DNA of 64,000 nucleotides, taken from positions 5,883,888 through 5,947,887 of the forward strand of contig JAGGNK010008559.1 of NCBI GenBank assembly GCA_017590115.1. The letters are read 5' to 3'. The stretch comes from Montifringilla adamsi (Eukaryota; Chordata; Aves; Passeriformes; Passeridae). Of the stretch, positions 24,860-36,142 are shown piece after piece. Each line of letters opens with the position of its first letter. Position 1 is the stretch's first letter. Below the pieces are notes generated by a model. The model saw only the letters and a list, made by a program, of their open reading frames with translations. It was not told the DNA's origin and searched no databases. Both the position numbers and the translations under genes were made by a program.

Positions 24860-25989
24860 GTAAGCACATCAGAAATAAGCTGTATTATTAAAATCCAGCT
24901 AAAACTTTTAAATTCAATTATGGAGCACTGTCCACAGTGCAAAGAGTCACAGACCTTAAATCAGGAGGAAAAATATCCTCCAAGTCTCATGAAACAAAGA
25001 AATACTTGGCAAACAAGGCCAACAGTGTTCTCCACAGGGAATATTTCTACCGAATTCAGCACACCTATTCAAAATTTATCAATACATGAGAAAAGCACAA
25101 TTTGGCCATATCAACCCAACACTTCTCAGGAATTCACGTGTTCATTTATGCACCTGTGCAAGCCAGCTCATAATATTAACTTACTACCTGAGCAGTGGCA
25201 GCAAATTATTCCCAAACTGTGGGAGTGAGTGAAACTGACCATCCAAAATCTCAAGCAATGCATAAACTGGGTGCCAAGAATTAATGCAACCCAATCTGCA
25301 CCCACTGCAGCTCATCTCTTCCACCTAGGAAATGATATCAGCTTGGTCATCTCCAGATGAAAAAAGGAGCATGAAGCAGCAGAACTAAACACATGGAGAA
25401 ATCATTTGAGAAAACACAAGTTTGTTTTGGTTTTTTGGGGTTTTTTTTGTTTTTTTTTTTTTTTACTAGGTTCTGTGAATTGGGAATGAAACCAGAGAAG
25501 TTGGAAGGGGAATCTGCAGCTGTGAGAGGAAAGGGGAGTTTATTATTATTATTTTATTTTAAACATATGTATTAAACACAGCTCAAAACCAGGGAGCAAG
25601 TGGTATCTGAAGCCAGAGGGAAAATCCTGCCACTAAAACATACAATCCTTGCTGTTTCAACAATATCCCACTGAGTGTGAGAAACCTCTAGAAATAGAAT
25701 CATAACAAGCATATTTTGGCATAACTTTAATGAGGGTTTTAGGTTTGCAAGTGTGGGCAGCTTCTGACTTACTTAAAAGACAGCACCTTCTTAAAAAGGA
25801 AATTATTCCAAATAACAGCTAAATCTTTCTCTAAAAAATGGGGCTGGCATAAAAGCATCTTCAGCCTTTTACATTAAAACGTCAACTAAGATGTGTCGCT
25901 AAATCCTGCTGGAATTTTTAATACTTCCACGGCCTGTTTCACTGGGAAGGGGTGGGGGCTGACAGATCTCAGGATGCCCCGGCTCTCAC

Positions 25990-26700
25990 CTGCCGGTGAC
26001 CCTAATAAACTTTCTCAGAATAAGGCGATCAGCTGAGCAGCCGGCAGGAGAAGTTGGCCGGCGGCAGGCGCTGCTCGCAGGTGCGCTGAGCCCCGGCCGC
26101 CGCGCCGCGCCCACGGCTGCGGGCTCGGAGCCGCCTCCCGCAGCCTGAGAGGAGCCGAGGCTTCGGGAGTCACTTCCAAAGCGGCCCTCACGCCGACCGC
26201 CAGCTCCAGCCCGGCCGGGTGCCGCTCAGGGCGGCTCTCCTCGTCCTCATCCTCCTCCCGCAGCGATCCCATCTCGGCTCCGAGATGGAAGCTGGCGGCA
26301 GCTTCCCCGGCACGACTCACGCCGACCGCCAGCTCCAGCCCGGCCGGGTGCCGCTCAGGGCGGCTCTCCTCGTCCTCATCCTCCTCCCGCAGCGATCCCA
26401 TCTCGGCTCCGAGATGGAAGCTGGCGGCAGCGGCGCCGACCCCGGAGCCGCCGGGGCACGGCCGGCTGAGGTCACGGAGCAGCCTCCTGGCCGGGCGCCG
26501 CCGGGCTACACCTCCCCCGCGGGGGTGGCACCTTCCCGGCCAGCTGCACGGCCGCCGGCTTCCATGAGAAGCAGCCGGGCTCGCCCCCTCCTTCTCCTCC
26601 CTGCCGGCTCCCGCTCCTCCCCGCCGCCGGCCGCACCAATCCGCTCGGCCACGGCTGCAAATCAAACTTGGTGCCCCCGGCTCCGCCGCCTCTCGCTCAA
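25990..26700 (-). other. JADE1: Putative non-coding first exon of JADE1
   Basis: The minus strand has a near-consensus donor CAG|GTGAGA (exon end 25990, intron from 25989) at the telomere-side edge of the CpG island. It is the closest strong donor upstream of the start-codon exon, so this block is the best candidate for exon 1. The upper limit is a guess because no transcription start can be fixed from sequence. The block contains a minus-strand open frame (26665..26015) that stops 25 bases before the donor, so it cannot extend the JADE1 protein and would act as an upstream ORF if transcribed. It also contains a 116-bp tandem duplication. Confidence 0.5.
26187..26431. repeat. Tandem duplication, 116-bp unit, 129-bp period
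   Basis: Bases 26187-26302 and 26316-26431 appear identical by eye over 116 bp and are separated by a 13-bp spacer. The period of 129 is a multiple of three, so open frames continue through both copies on both strands. On the minus strand each copy carries an ATG followed by an acidic stretch (GSLREEDEDEES). The block lies in the putative first exon of JADE1. Near identity implies a very recent duplication or an assembly error; a sequencing gap lies about 640 bp away. Confidence 0.95.
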
Positions 26701-27067
26701 AGCGCTGTCACTGCCGAAAACGGCCACGGCACCTTCCTCGCCCGCCCCCGTGGCCACGCTGCCACGGAGGGGGTGGACGGGACGGCGGATCGAGCGGCAG
26801 CTCGGAGACGAGCTCATTTTCTCTGTCCGTCTCTCCTCCCACTCCCAGACAGTTCTGGAAACTGTGTTATCACCTCTTGTCACAGGAAACCAACCAGCAG
26901 GCGGTGCAAACAAACAAACACCCTTTGCCTCCACCCTTCCCAAAATCATCCTATCGGGATCCAACGGGCGGGCGCGAACGGGAAGAGAAAAGCTAATAAT
27001 AAAAAAATTTCCACAAATAAAACCAAAACAACAAAACATCCCCCCGCCTTCCCCGCGCCCACCCCCA

Positions 27068-27093
27068 NNNNNNNNNNNNNNNNNNNNNNNNNN
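27068..27093. other. Assembly gap (26 Ns)
   Basis: A run of 26 N within the CpG island, flanked by C-rich sequence on the left and poly-A on the right. This is a typical site of sequencing failure. Frames spanning it are not reliable. Confidence 1.
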
Positions 27094-27221
27094 AAAAAAA
27101 AAAAACCAACCCGAACACCACCAAAATTCTCCTGGGAGCTGGCGACTACGCGAGCCCAGGGCCGGGCAGGGTGGCTTTGTCTAAGAGGAACAAGTGGAAT
27201 GATGGCTGGAGCCGCACTCAC

Positions 27222-27300
27222 CTCCCCAGGGAGAGCGGCCCGTTACACAGAAATGCCGCAGCCCCGCTCCGTCCCGCTCGCCAGGCACCGGGGCAAGAGC
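27222..27300 (-). other. Candidate alternative first-exon donor of JADE1
   Basis: The minus strand reads GGGAG|GTGAGTGC with the exon ending at 27222. This is a strong donor consensus in the CpG island and could end an alternative non-coding first exon. The 5' limit given is nominal, because no start site can be determined. Confidence 0.3.
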
Positions 27301-28510
27301 CAAACCGCGGCGCTGCCCTGACCGCCGCCCGAGCAAGTTGGGGCGTTCGCCGCCGCTCCCCGCGCTCCCCCCGTGATGTTGCGTTCGCGCCCCAACACCG
27401 CCGGCCGCCTTTCCGCTCCCTCGCCCACAAACTCCGGCCCGGCCACGCGGATTCGCCCCTCGGCCTGCGCCGGGAGCCAGCGGCGGGAGGGGGCCGGGTC
27501 CCCCCGCGTCCTGCCCAAGTTCTCTGCGCGCCCCCCGGGCCGCTCCCGCTCCACCTCCCGCAGCCGGGGCTGGGGCCGGGCGCGGCGGGGTCTCTGTGCA
27601 CCTGCCGGCCGCTGCCCCGATGCCGCCCCGCGCCCCGCTGGGGCCGGCAGCGCCGCACGCATTTCCCCGCCTTTTCCCACTCTCGAACACGTGCACTTCG
27701 GGGCTCGGGCAAGTTCTCTCCAGCAGGAGACACCGCGCACCCGTCTGGGGGGACAGGGCCAGCTCTGACAGCCCGGCGCTCCGCGCCTCCAGCGGAGCGC
27801 CCACCGGCGCCCATCAAGCGGGAGGCAGACCGGCTACGGCTCTCCCGCTCCGAAAGGCAACTTCTGTTTAATTTCACCGATGAGCAGTTTTTATGCTTTC
27901 CAAGCATTTTTCCCCCCCACAAGCCAAGTGCGACTGGGGGGGCAAAGGGGGGAAACAAAGCTGCTCCCCCGCACCGAACACCTCCTCTCCCACGCACACC
28001 GCTCCCCGCCCGCGGCGAGAGGCGACGGGTCTCGTGGGCATCTGGGTAACAGGGTGACACACAGTGGCCATGACTCTCCCCCACCCCCTTCCTACACATC
28101 AGTATCCGAGCAAGACTTGCGCTCTGCCATTGCCATCTGGCTACCAAGTTGCTCCAACGCTTCCTACTTTCCGCGGCGGGCGATACCCGGCGCTGCCCCC
28201 GCGGCGCAGCCTGCAGCGACGCCTGGGGCGCAGGGCCGGCGGCACGGCGAGGCACGGCGCAGAACGGCACGGCACGGCACACCGGGACTCACTTGGCCGC
28301 CGCACCTGGGCAGCTGCGCGGTGCCCGCTCACCCGCAGCGGAACAAAAAGGGAGCCGGCACCGGCCGGTCGCGCCGGGCGGCAGCGCTGCCTCCCCTCCC
28401 GCCTCCGCCCGCCACAGCCCCGCACAAGTTGCTTGTGGGATAGCGGAGCCGCAACTCGGCCGCCTCCCCTCGCCCCGTACCGAGCGGCGCGGCTCTTGGC
28501 GCCATGTTAA

Positions 28511-28518
28511 TGACGTAC
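28511..28518. promoter_or_regulatory. CRE/ATF-like site TGACGTAC
   Basis: A TGACGTA half-palindrome in the CpG island, next to GCCATGTT (YY1-like). It resembles CREB/ATF binding sites common in CpG-island promoters. Function is inferred only from the match. Confidence 0.3.
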
Positions 28519-28650
28519 TATCTTATTTCCACTAGGCAGCGACCTTCGGCACGAAACTGCTCTCCCGCCGCCTCCGGAGCGACAAAAAAACCCCATCAAA
28601 TATGGCTGTGCTGGCGGCTCCGCGGCTGGCGCTGCGGCGGGCACGGTTAC

Positions 28651-28780
28651 CTGCTGGCGGCGGCGCGGCGGCGGCGAGGGCGGGCGGCGCGGCCGGGCTC
28701 CCCCTGCGCGGAGGGCTCGGGGCCGCCGCATGAGTTCGGCGCGGCGCCGGGCAGCGGGCACGGAGAGCGGCTCGCTGCGC
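28651..28780 (-). other. Candidate alternative first-exon donor of JADE1
   Basis: The minus strand reads CAGCAG|GTAACC with the exon ending at 28651, embedded in very GC-rich sequence. It could end another alternative first exon. Further donor-like sites are at 28293 (AA|GTGAGT) and 29231 (CAGG|GTAAGG). The upper limit is nominal. Confidence 0.3.
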
Positions 28781-28816
28781 CACACACACACGCACACACA
28801 CTCTCTCTCACACACA
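28780..28816. repeat. CA/CT microsatellite in the CpG island
   Basis: Consecutive CA, CG-interrupted CA, CT and CA dinucleotide runs. Likely length-polymorphic. Confidence 0.9.
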
Positions 28817-29922
28817 GATTCCCTCTGACTGACGTTTGTACTTGTTATGGAGGAAGGACTCCGTGAATCAAACTCGTTTCTGGGTCACTGCTGCCACAGG
28901 GGGGAGCTGCTTTAATCCCCTGCCAAAACTGGAAGGCGAGGGAAGGGGGGAGAAATAATAATAATAATGCAGCGCCGGGGTGGGGAGGCGGCGGCGCGGC
29001 CCCGGGGGAGTCGCCGTTAACTCTTGGCGGGCCCGGCCGCACCGCGCGGGGCTCCCGCCGCCCCTCGCCGCCGGAGCCCCGGGGGAGCGCGGCCGCCCGG
29101 CTCCCGCCGCCTCCCGCTCGTGTTCCAGCGGGCTGGAAAATGCAGATGGGAGGCAACGCCGTGCGGCCGGGCAGCTGGGTAATGATACGTGTCCGCACCC
29201 GCATCCCGCCCGCGGCACTGCTGGCCTTACCCTGCAACCATTAACGCTTTTCTCCAAAAGATTTAAGGCGATTTCGCAAGCAGGAATTCTAGCGCTGCAC
29301 TGGCTCCCCGCGCAGAACGCGTGAGTCACTATTTGTCAAGCAGAGAAACTGAGGGTACCATGAGTTAAACGCTGTGGCCACATGCGTAGCGCATAATTGC
29401 CGGGGCAAGAATAAAACTGCACGCTCCCTATTCTCAGCTCCCAGCGTTATCCCTCCGGCTCGTTAACTTTGATACTTCTCAAAGACTAGAAAGAGCCAAC
29501 ACAATCTGCGGTTCAGTTCACATCTTTCTAGCAGGAGAGGAAATTATCTTAAATTGGCACTGAATGAGATACTAAACTTCCCATTACCTAAAAAGCGTGT
29601 TTGAATGCAGATTTCCTTATTTTTTCCACATAAATCGCTTTACCTCACGCCATACACCTGTGCTCCCTGAGTGAAAAACTCCTCCTTTTGAGCAGAATTC
29701 CTGAGCAGATACAGTCTGAGGTAATAAACACCACAGAGAAGATTCAGCGTAAGCTCAGACACAGAATTAAGGCGATCTGTGTAAAGTAATCCCCATAGTA
29801 TGCAAATACAAATTAATGCAGCCTCCACAGCAACATCAGTCTGCCAAGGAATCACACCTTAGTTCAGCAGAGGAATTGGGTCGTTACTCATCCATGAAAA
29901 CCGAGTCATTTATTCTGCTGTG

Positions 29923-29940
29923 TCACCCACCCACCCACCC
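29923..29940. repeat. (CCCA)n microsatellite
   Basis: Four to five CCCA/CACC units. Confidence 0.9.
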
Positions 29941-30896
29941 AATAATGGAACAGCACTTACATTGAATCTGCACATCCTGAAAAGTTGTACTTTACTACAA
30001 AAACATCCTACCCCCTGGAGATATTCTTTTGCTGTGAAAATCAGACAGTCGTGGTTTTATTCACAGAACACCCTGAAGCACCTTCAGATTTTAGAGTCTA
30101 AGACTTTGATTCCCTTGTTTTCTACTACATGAAAATACAAAAAGGCATGCATTCCATATTTTTTCCTGCACTTGCCTTGGCATCCAGATCTGTAAAGATA
30201 CCTGTTGGCATAGCTTTCTGTACATCAGCAGCTTAATTAGGAACATCCATGATGATCCATGCAACACACCCTATCATAGTACCTGATAATTATAATAAAC
30301 TTACTGACACACCCCTGTCACCTTACCCCTGAACTTCCAGGGCTGTTAATTTTCGATACTGACTGGAAACTTAGTTGTTCTATATTTCCGAAACCTGTTG
30401 GTGTGCCATGGTATAAACCCCAGAACAGAATAGGTCAGAGTTTTTCCCCTGAGTGATATGCAGGCCCCTCAGGAGCTCAGGGACTACTTCTCTAAGTTCA
30501 TAAAAAAGTAATCACAGTTAGCAAAGCTACTGTCAATTGGCATTTATTATACAAAGGCATGCACTTCCACTGGGCTAATATGATGATGTTTCTTCTAAAT
30601 AATTTTAAATAATATTGTCCATTGTAAAAGACCGAAGAACCACAATAAATGCTATTTGTTCCACTTTCCTGAATTCTTTCCAAGAAGTTCAGAACAAGCT
30701 TCTGAGAAGAGCTTAAATGTGAATGGGCTCTAATTTCTCAAGAGGAATGACAGAAACTTTCCTGTCTCAAGCTCTTTGGATATGAGGCAATATTTTTGTT
30801 TCCCTGTAATTAGTTTTCCTTTGCATATATAGCCAAGTTTATATTACACATTGTATTTTAGGAAACATTTCTCTTGGAAGCCACATGAGGCTACGT

Positions 30897-30948
30897 ACAT
30901 TTAAGATAACATGATTGTTTTCACATTTAAGATAACATGAATGTTTTC
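30897..30948 (+). repeat. Tandem duplication, 26-bp period
   Basis: ACATTTAAGATAACATGA followed by TTGTTTTC or ATGTTTTC, in two adjacent copies starting at 30897 and 30923 with one substitution. Confidence 0.95.
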
Positions 30949-31770
30949 ATGGTACCATGAATGATGGGCTGTGTTTTTAAAAAGTACCAACTATCTCCAT
31001 TACTGTAGAAATCTCCCCAAATGTGAGTCCTCTATGCTCCACAAGCAGCTAGCCCAGTCTTTACAAGAAGGTTACACAACTGGAACAAAGATGCTATTTT
31101 GTCTCCGAGTACAGTGAATCCACAGAAACTCCTCTGGAATAATATACTTCTGTGTTTTAAAAGGAAATACTAAAAAAAAATCAAAGGGCTAGGAGCTGGA
31201 AGAATAATTTTGGAAGTGATTGGAAAACAAAAAGGAAAGGCTACTGCTTCAGCACTACAGGTATGAAGTTGTATACCAGTATAGCTATGGTCAAACAAGA
31301 GTCTTCTGCTACCTGCACTGACTGAACACCAAGGTGATGAGGAAAATTCTGCTGTAAGTAGAGTCAGTAGAAGTTCTGACATCAGCCTTTGTCTCTAATA
31401 GGTATTTACCCTCTCAGCAAGGCAGGCACTTTGTTATAATAAATAATGTCATAAGGCTCTGTGCCCCTCTCACTTATCTATCAGTGCTATCATTTATTCC
31501 AGGAACACTCAGAGAATATGTATCCAGCTTAGAGTTAGGCTTTGTGCTAGCACACAGAACTTCTGGTTCCTTCTCCAAGTTGTTTCATCAGATACACTCA
31601 CTTGTATATTAAACTTTATTTTAATTTTTTATTGTTTGATTAGTTTCTTAATGTTTCCCCTTTGGATTGGTAAGTTTTTAGCAGATGCACAAATCCAAGG
31701 AAAGACTATGTGGCTTTTCAGCACCCTTTTGTGGAAATCTGTTGCTGTAGCAGTGGCTAATAAAATTAAT

Positions 31771-31818
31771 TTCCTTCTTTCCTTCCTTCCTCCCTTCCCT
31801 CTTTCTTCTTCCCTTTTT
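31771..31818. repeat. Pyrimidine tract, (CTTC/CCTT)n
   Basis: A CT-only stretch with CTTC/CCTT periodicity on the plus strand. Confidence 0.9.
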
Positions 31819-32889
31819 TATTTTCTATTTTGATTATACTCCTTTTACAATTGAAATATTTTCCACTAATTAATACAGTCCTCACACATGAAGGTGGAGC
31901 TAACACAGCTGAGTTTCTCCTGACTGTTAAATTTAGTCCAAGACTATCACTTAAAATTCAAAACTGTTCTTTTGCTCTTTTGGCTCCAGCTTTCAGGAAC
32001 TTCCATTTTCTCTTTTTTATTTTGAAGATTAGAAACTTGAGGAGAAGAACAGTACAGATCCAAATCAGCACTGTCAACATTAGATTGTACTTAAAGAGTG
32101 GGATTTTCCAGAGAGCTTTCATATCTCCTGTGAGAGGTATTTTATAGAGCAGAGCCATAAGACAAATGCACAGTTGGGCCAATTCCTTTCGAGGTCCATT
32201 TTGTCTCTAGCTGGTCTAATCACACAAGCAAGGGGGAAAAAAAAGATTTTGACTCATGCATATGTAAATCTATACCACTTACAAGTTGCATAAGTGCAAT
32301 ATTTTTAACTCCTGCAGAAATAAAACTTGCTCAACACAGCTCCTGTATGGGCCATAGAGGAATGCAGTTGTCACAGTTTTGTCCAACCCAAATACATCAT
32401 TTATGGCAAGGTGGCACCTGACTGCTTCACAAAATGATGTACAGAGCCCCCACAAATTGGTGCTCTGGCTTTTTCATCCTTCTCATTATCTACAACTACC
32501 AAAATTTTGTATGTCTGGATTAGGCAGTCAAAAAGGCTGAGCTCAGGTAGTAAATTATTGCCTTTGACTCTGAAGTTGAGGTTTACAGCTACCAGGATTG
32601 CTTGTGAGAGTGATTTGTTTATTCATAGGCCATAGACCAAAGATGTGATTTCTCCTGTGCTCACAACCCTCATTCTTCTGGTTTATAGCTCCTTTGGTTT
32701 AATGAGATGGAGTTATGAGAGATCTCTACCTGGGTGTATGGGACAGTATCCCAGGAAGGGGAAGCTGTGCCAGTGAAGGATGAGGATGGAAAGGGATGAA
32801 AATGAATCCTCAGAGCTGAACTTTTTATTTAGTGGGATTGCACAGAGAGACCTGTGTACTCTTTTTAATGAGAAAACTTGAGAAGTAGC

Positions 32890-33050
32890 GATTATAACAC
32901 TAATTTTATCTGTGGGTAGACAGGGACCTGCAAAGGTTATATCACTCACACAAGTCACATGCAAAGTCAGCATTTAAACCAAGACTAGAAACCTAAAGTA
33001 ATGCCTCTCAGTCCAAGGTTTCTAATGATTAAACCATATCCTCCCCTTTG
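32890..33050 (-). mobile_element. MIR-like SINE remnant
   Basis: The plus strand matches the reverse complement of the MIR core and 5' part in order, with heavy decay. In sequence order: ATTATAACACTAATTTTATC; a weak match to the GAGGCACAGAGAGGTTA-type segment; TCACACAAGTCACATGCAAAG; GCATTTAAACCAAGACTAGA; then CTCAGTCCAAGGTTTCTAA and ATTAAACCATATCCTCCC. MIR copies are ancient and sparse in birds. Boundaries are approximate. Confidence 0.6.
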
Positions 33051-35029
33051 GCCTGGTCCAGCACAGAGCACAGTGCAAAGTATACCTCCATGGCATTGTG
33101 CACATATCTTAAAATGTTTCTGCCAGACACAATCATTGCGTGGATAGGCAACTGCTGACACTGTGCATTCATCTGAAAAGGAAGCAGGGACAAGTATGCC
33201 CAATAGGTAAAATTAACTACATTAAAAATCTAAAAGTATAGGTACTGAAATCACGTGTTTCCAAATTGTTGTAATTGAAAAGTGGAAGCTGACAGGAAAC
33301 CAGTAGAACAAGAAGTTCAATGGAACACTGGAAACAGACTTGCAGGTCTGCAAGTTAAGCTGATGAAGATGATGCATCACCTTTAAGGGAAATAACACAA
33401 TTTTGTACATGATGAGAGAAGTAATTAGCAGCCGAGGTAATGCCCTGAGGATTATGAAAACCTCAGGCAAATCAGAATTTAGCAGCAACAGATCAAATCT
33501 CAGCTGAAGTATCTACACGTGCCTATCTGGCAGCTCATCAGGCAACATTACAACAACTAATCTAAATGAACTTCAACATTAAATTGTGTTTGTGCAGGCA
33601 GAAATCACGTAGTGAAAGAAAGGTGCTGTGACAAGACTTGTGGAAGAGTTCAAAAGAATCTGATTACAGATTTTCTGATTGCAGAGTGCAACCTGATAAC
33701 TGGTTGCTAGAAGTGGAGCAGTGGTACCAATTCATCATAGAAGTACAGAAAAAATATCAATTTTTTTTTCAGTAACAACTTAGCGCCAAAAATGCTTTGA
33801 AAAAAAAAAAAAAAGTGCAACTCTGGATCTTTAGGAATCAGAGAAATATTAACTGAAAAAAGAAAGATCAGGTGTTCCAATTGCTATGAGCAGTTTGTGA
33901 TAACATGTCTACAAAGGACAAAAATCCTGGAAGTAACTTCCCTTTTGGGTTGCCTTGGGTACTTGATGGAATCACCACAGAGCAGCTTCTATTTGTGGTG
34001 TCTCCTGGGACAACTTCTTCCAAATACAATGACTCACAGTTCATTGAATTTAAAGCTGTTTGCAGGCCATGAAACTGAGGTCTGCCACAGGGGCCAAGAA
34101 GTCCTACAAACTTCATGGCAAAAAGCAAACCTAGCACAATTAGCCATAACTTACAGCATAGGAAGTATTCTGTTTGTCCTCAATAGGTATAAATAAGCCC
34201 CTCTCCTCAGTTTCCATGCTTGAAATCCCTCTTTATGGGGTGTGGCAATCATGATTTCAACAAAGGGCAAATTTTCTCCTTAAATAGTCAGAGGTTCACT
34301 TATTTCAGATGCAGTTGTGCTGAAACCTACTTCAACTGTTAGCAATTTAGCCCAGTAGTACACAAAGTAAAAGGGTGTAAAGGAGTGACCACTACTAGAT
34401 GAAGGAAATCTAGTCAAATAGACAACTGTAGTTTATTTCAGCTATTTTACTTTACCAATTAGATGTTTTAGAAATTAATTTATTCAGTGTTTAACAAATA
34501 GGAAAAAAAAAAAACCATTGAGAAAACCAAACCAAACATCTTTTTCTTGTGGTAATACTGATTGCTGAGTTTTTCTACTGTGTAAATAAGCACAAAAACC
34601 AGTTTGGGATGTTTTAATCAACATCAATGTTATAAGAGCTACCTCATGGACTTAGATTTCACTACTGTTTATGCTCAGAGGTTTGACAGTATCCAACAAG
34701 ACTCAGAACAAGAGGTTTGGGATATTCAGCACAAAAGAATGTTTACAGAATAGGGGAAAGCTGAGCCCTTATCTAACCCTCCTCCATCTCTCACACCCCC
34801 GCAAAGAGGTGGGGAACTATTGGAAAAAGAGGGCAGTTTATGCCATGTATCCACGGGCAGAAATAACCCTGCAGACCCCATAACCTTGCAGAAACTGGCC
34901 TGAGCTGACCATGTCATTAAGCACCCAGTTCTCACTGTTATACTTCCACTTTGCTAAGAGCTTATCAGAAATAACACACCCAATAAAAAATCCCCCAACA
35001 TAAGAAAAGCCACAGTACCCTTATCAGGG

Positions 35030-35165
35030 AGAGAATTATTATCTCTTTTGCAAATAAGATACTGAGACATAATTGTAAAGAGAACCAAATAAAAACTGCC
35101 CCTGGCAAAGCAGAGACTCGAATTCATGATTCAGCCCTGACATGTTACAGCAGACTAATCCTTCA
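35030..35165 (-). mobile_element. MIR-like SINE remnant
   Basis: The plus strand shows ATTATTATCTCTTTTGCAAA, AAGATACTGAGACATAATTG, then GGCAAAGCAGAGACTCGAAT and GATTCAGCCCTGACATG. These correspond in order to the reverse complement of MIR (ATTTTACAGATGAGGAAACTGAGG ... GGCAGAGCCGGGATTCGAACC), including the B-box-like GACTCGAATTC. Decayed, with approximate ends. Confidence 0.65.
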
Positions 35166-35570
35166 GTGTTGTTTGAAACACACACAGCACGAAGGGGAAG
35201 CTACCCTTAACACTGCATTTGCACACTGAGTGTGTCTAATCCCAAATTTCTGCTCCAGATTCCATGAGAGCAGTGAGGGTACAGGAGGTGGCACAGTTTT
35301 TGAGCATGAGGATGTCCAGAGGAAGAACCCCAAACAGTTGCACGGTAAATTTTCAGGGCTCAGTATGTAAACAGCCCTTGGGTCATTTTGTACCATTTGT
35401 ACCAGTAATTCTGAGATTACTTTTTTTATTAATGGACAAAGGACTTTATTGCTTATTTAGAAGTTACAGCTCAAAGGTGAGACTGCCACAGTTATTTTTA
35501 ACTAAGTACACTGGGAAGAAAAATTGGAAATCAGATCATTACTCCGGTTTCTGTGAACTTTGCTTTACTA

Positions 35571-35573
<3 letters not shown>

Positions 35574-35611
<38 letters not shown>
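35574..35611. repeat. Poly-A tract (38 A)
   Basis: An uninterrupted run of 38 A, with a second A run at about 35640-35651. Confidence 0.97.
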
Positions 35612-35613
<2 letters not shown>

Positions 35614-36092
35614 GTCTCTGACCTTCCAAAAAACATTCAAAAAAAAAAAAAGTCTGATCTGCTTATGTGGGCAGATTTTGGCACAGGGTAAACACCCGTG
35701 TTTGCTCCTCAAATTGCACAAGTCAGAAAAGATTCTCTCTCTGTCTCTCATCCAGGACACGCTTTTAAACCGTTGCACATTTGTGTCTCACAATCTGAGG
35801 CAGGTTACTTTCTTCACACGGAAGAGTAAGAACTGGGACAATGTAAATGTGCCGACTGCCTGTAACCTGGTGTCCCTAAAGGGACATCCTATAGTGGGCA
35901 CACAAATGCTTATGTAGCGGCCAAAACCCCATTTCAGCCTGCTCAGCTCCTCAAAGGTTCATCCACAGGAGCATCTCTGCTAAAGGTGAGCCCACAGTGC
36001 CTCAGATCTCTTCTGGGAAAGGGCTACTTAAGGTAGAGCCTCAGGCCACAGCACACAAGAGTTTACAGAAGATAAGTTCAGGAAAGCCTGAA

Positions 36093-36142
36093 AGAGTGCC
36101 AGCCCCAGTGCCACGGCAGAGTACAAAGTGTACTGGCACTCT
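36093..36142. repeat. Small inverted repeat, 10-bp arms
   Basis: AGAGTGCCAG at 36093-36102 is the reverse complement of CTGGCACTCT at 36133-36142, with a 30-base loop. AGTGCCA recurs inside the loop and can pair alternatively, and GTAC...GTAC lies near the apex. A hairpin is possible; no function is claimed. Confidence 0.6.

Larger units (their letters stand above)
19473..25989 (-). other. Probable JADE1 intron 1
   Basis: Lies between the acceptor of the start-codon exon and a strong CAG|GTGAGA donor at the edge of the CpG island. It contains poly-A tracts at 22056-22075 and about 24811-24859, a T-rich stretch at about 25424-25464, and an ATT-type run near 25541-25560. No other exon was recognised, though a small non-coding 5'UTR exon could be hidden here. 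Confidence 0.6.
26030..29250. promoter_or_regulatory. CpG island, JADE1 promoter region
   Basis: An abrupt change from AT-rich DNA to GC- and CpG-dense DNA begins near 26030 and fades after about 29250, with a less GC-rich dip around 26.82-27.06 kb. It lies immediately upstream of JADE1, the only gene found, so it is the probable promoter. On the minus strand several splice-donor-like sites are spread through it (25990, 27222, 28293, 28651, 29231), suggesting alternative first exons. No clear TATA box was seen in the island, as is usual for such promoters. Confidence 0.85.

Noticed and set aside
26219..28535. Long open frames on both strands of the CpG island (up to 354 codons)
   Set aside because: They are GC-driven, overlap on all frames, are rich in Arg/Pro/Ala/Gly, show no family similarity, and some cross the N gap.
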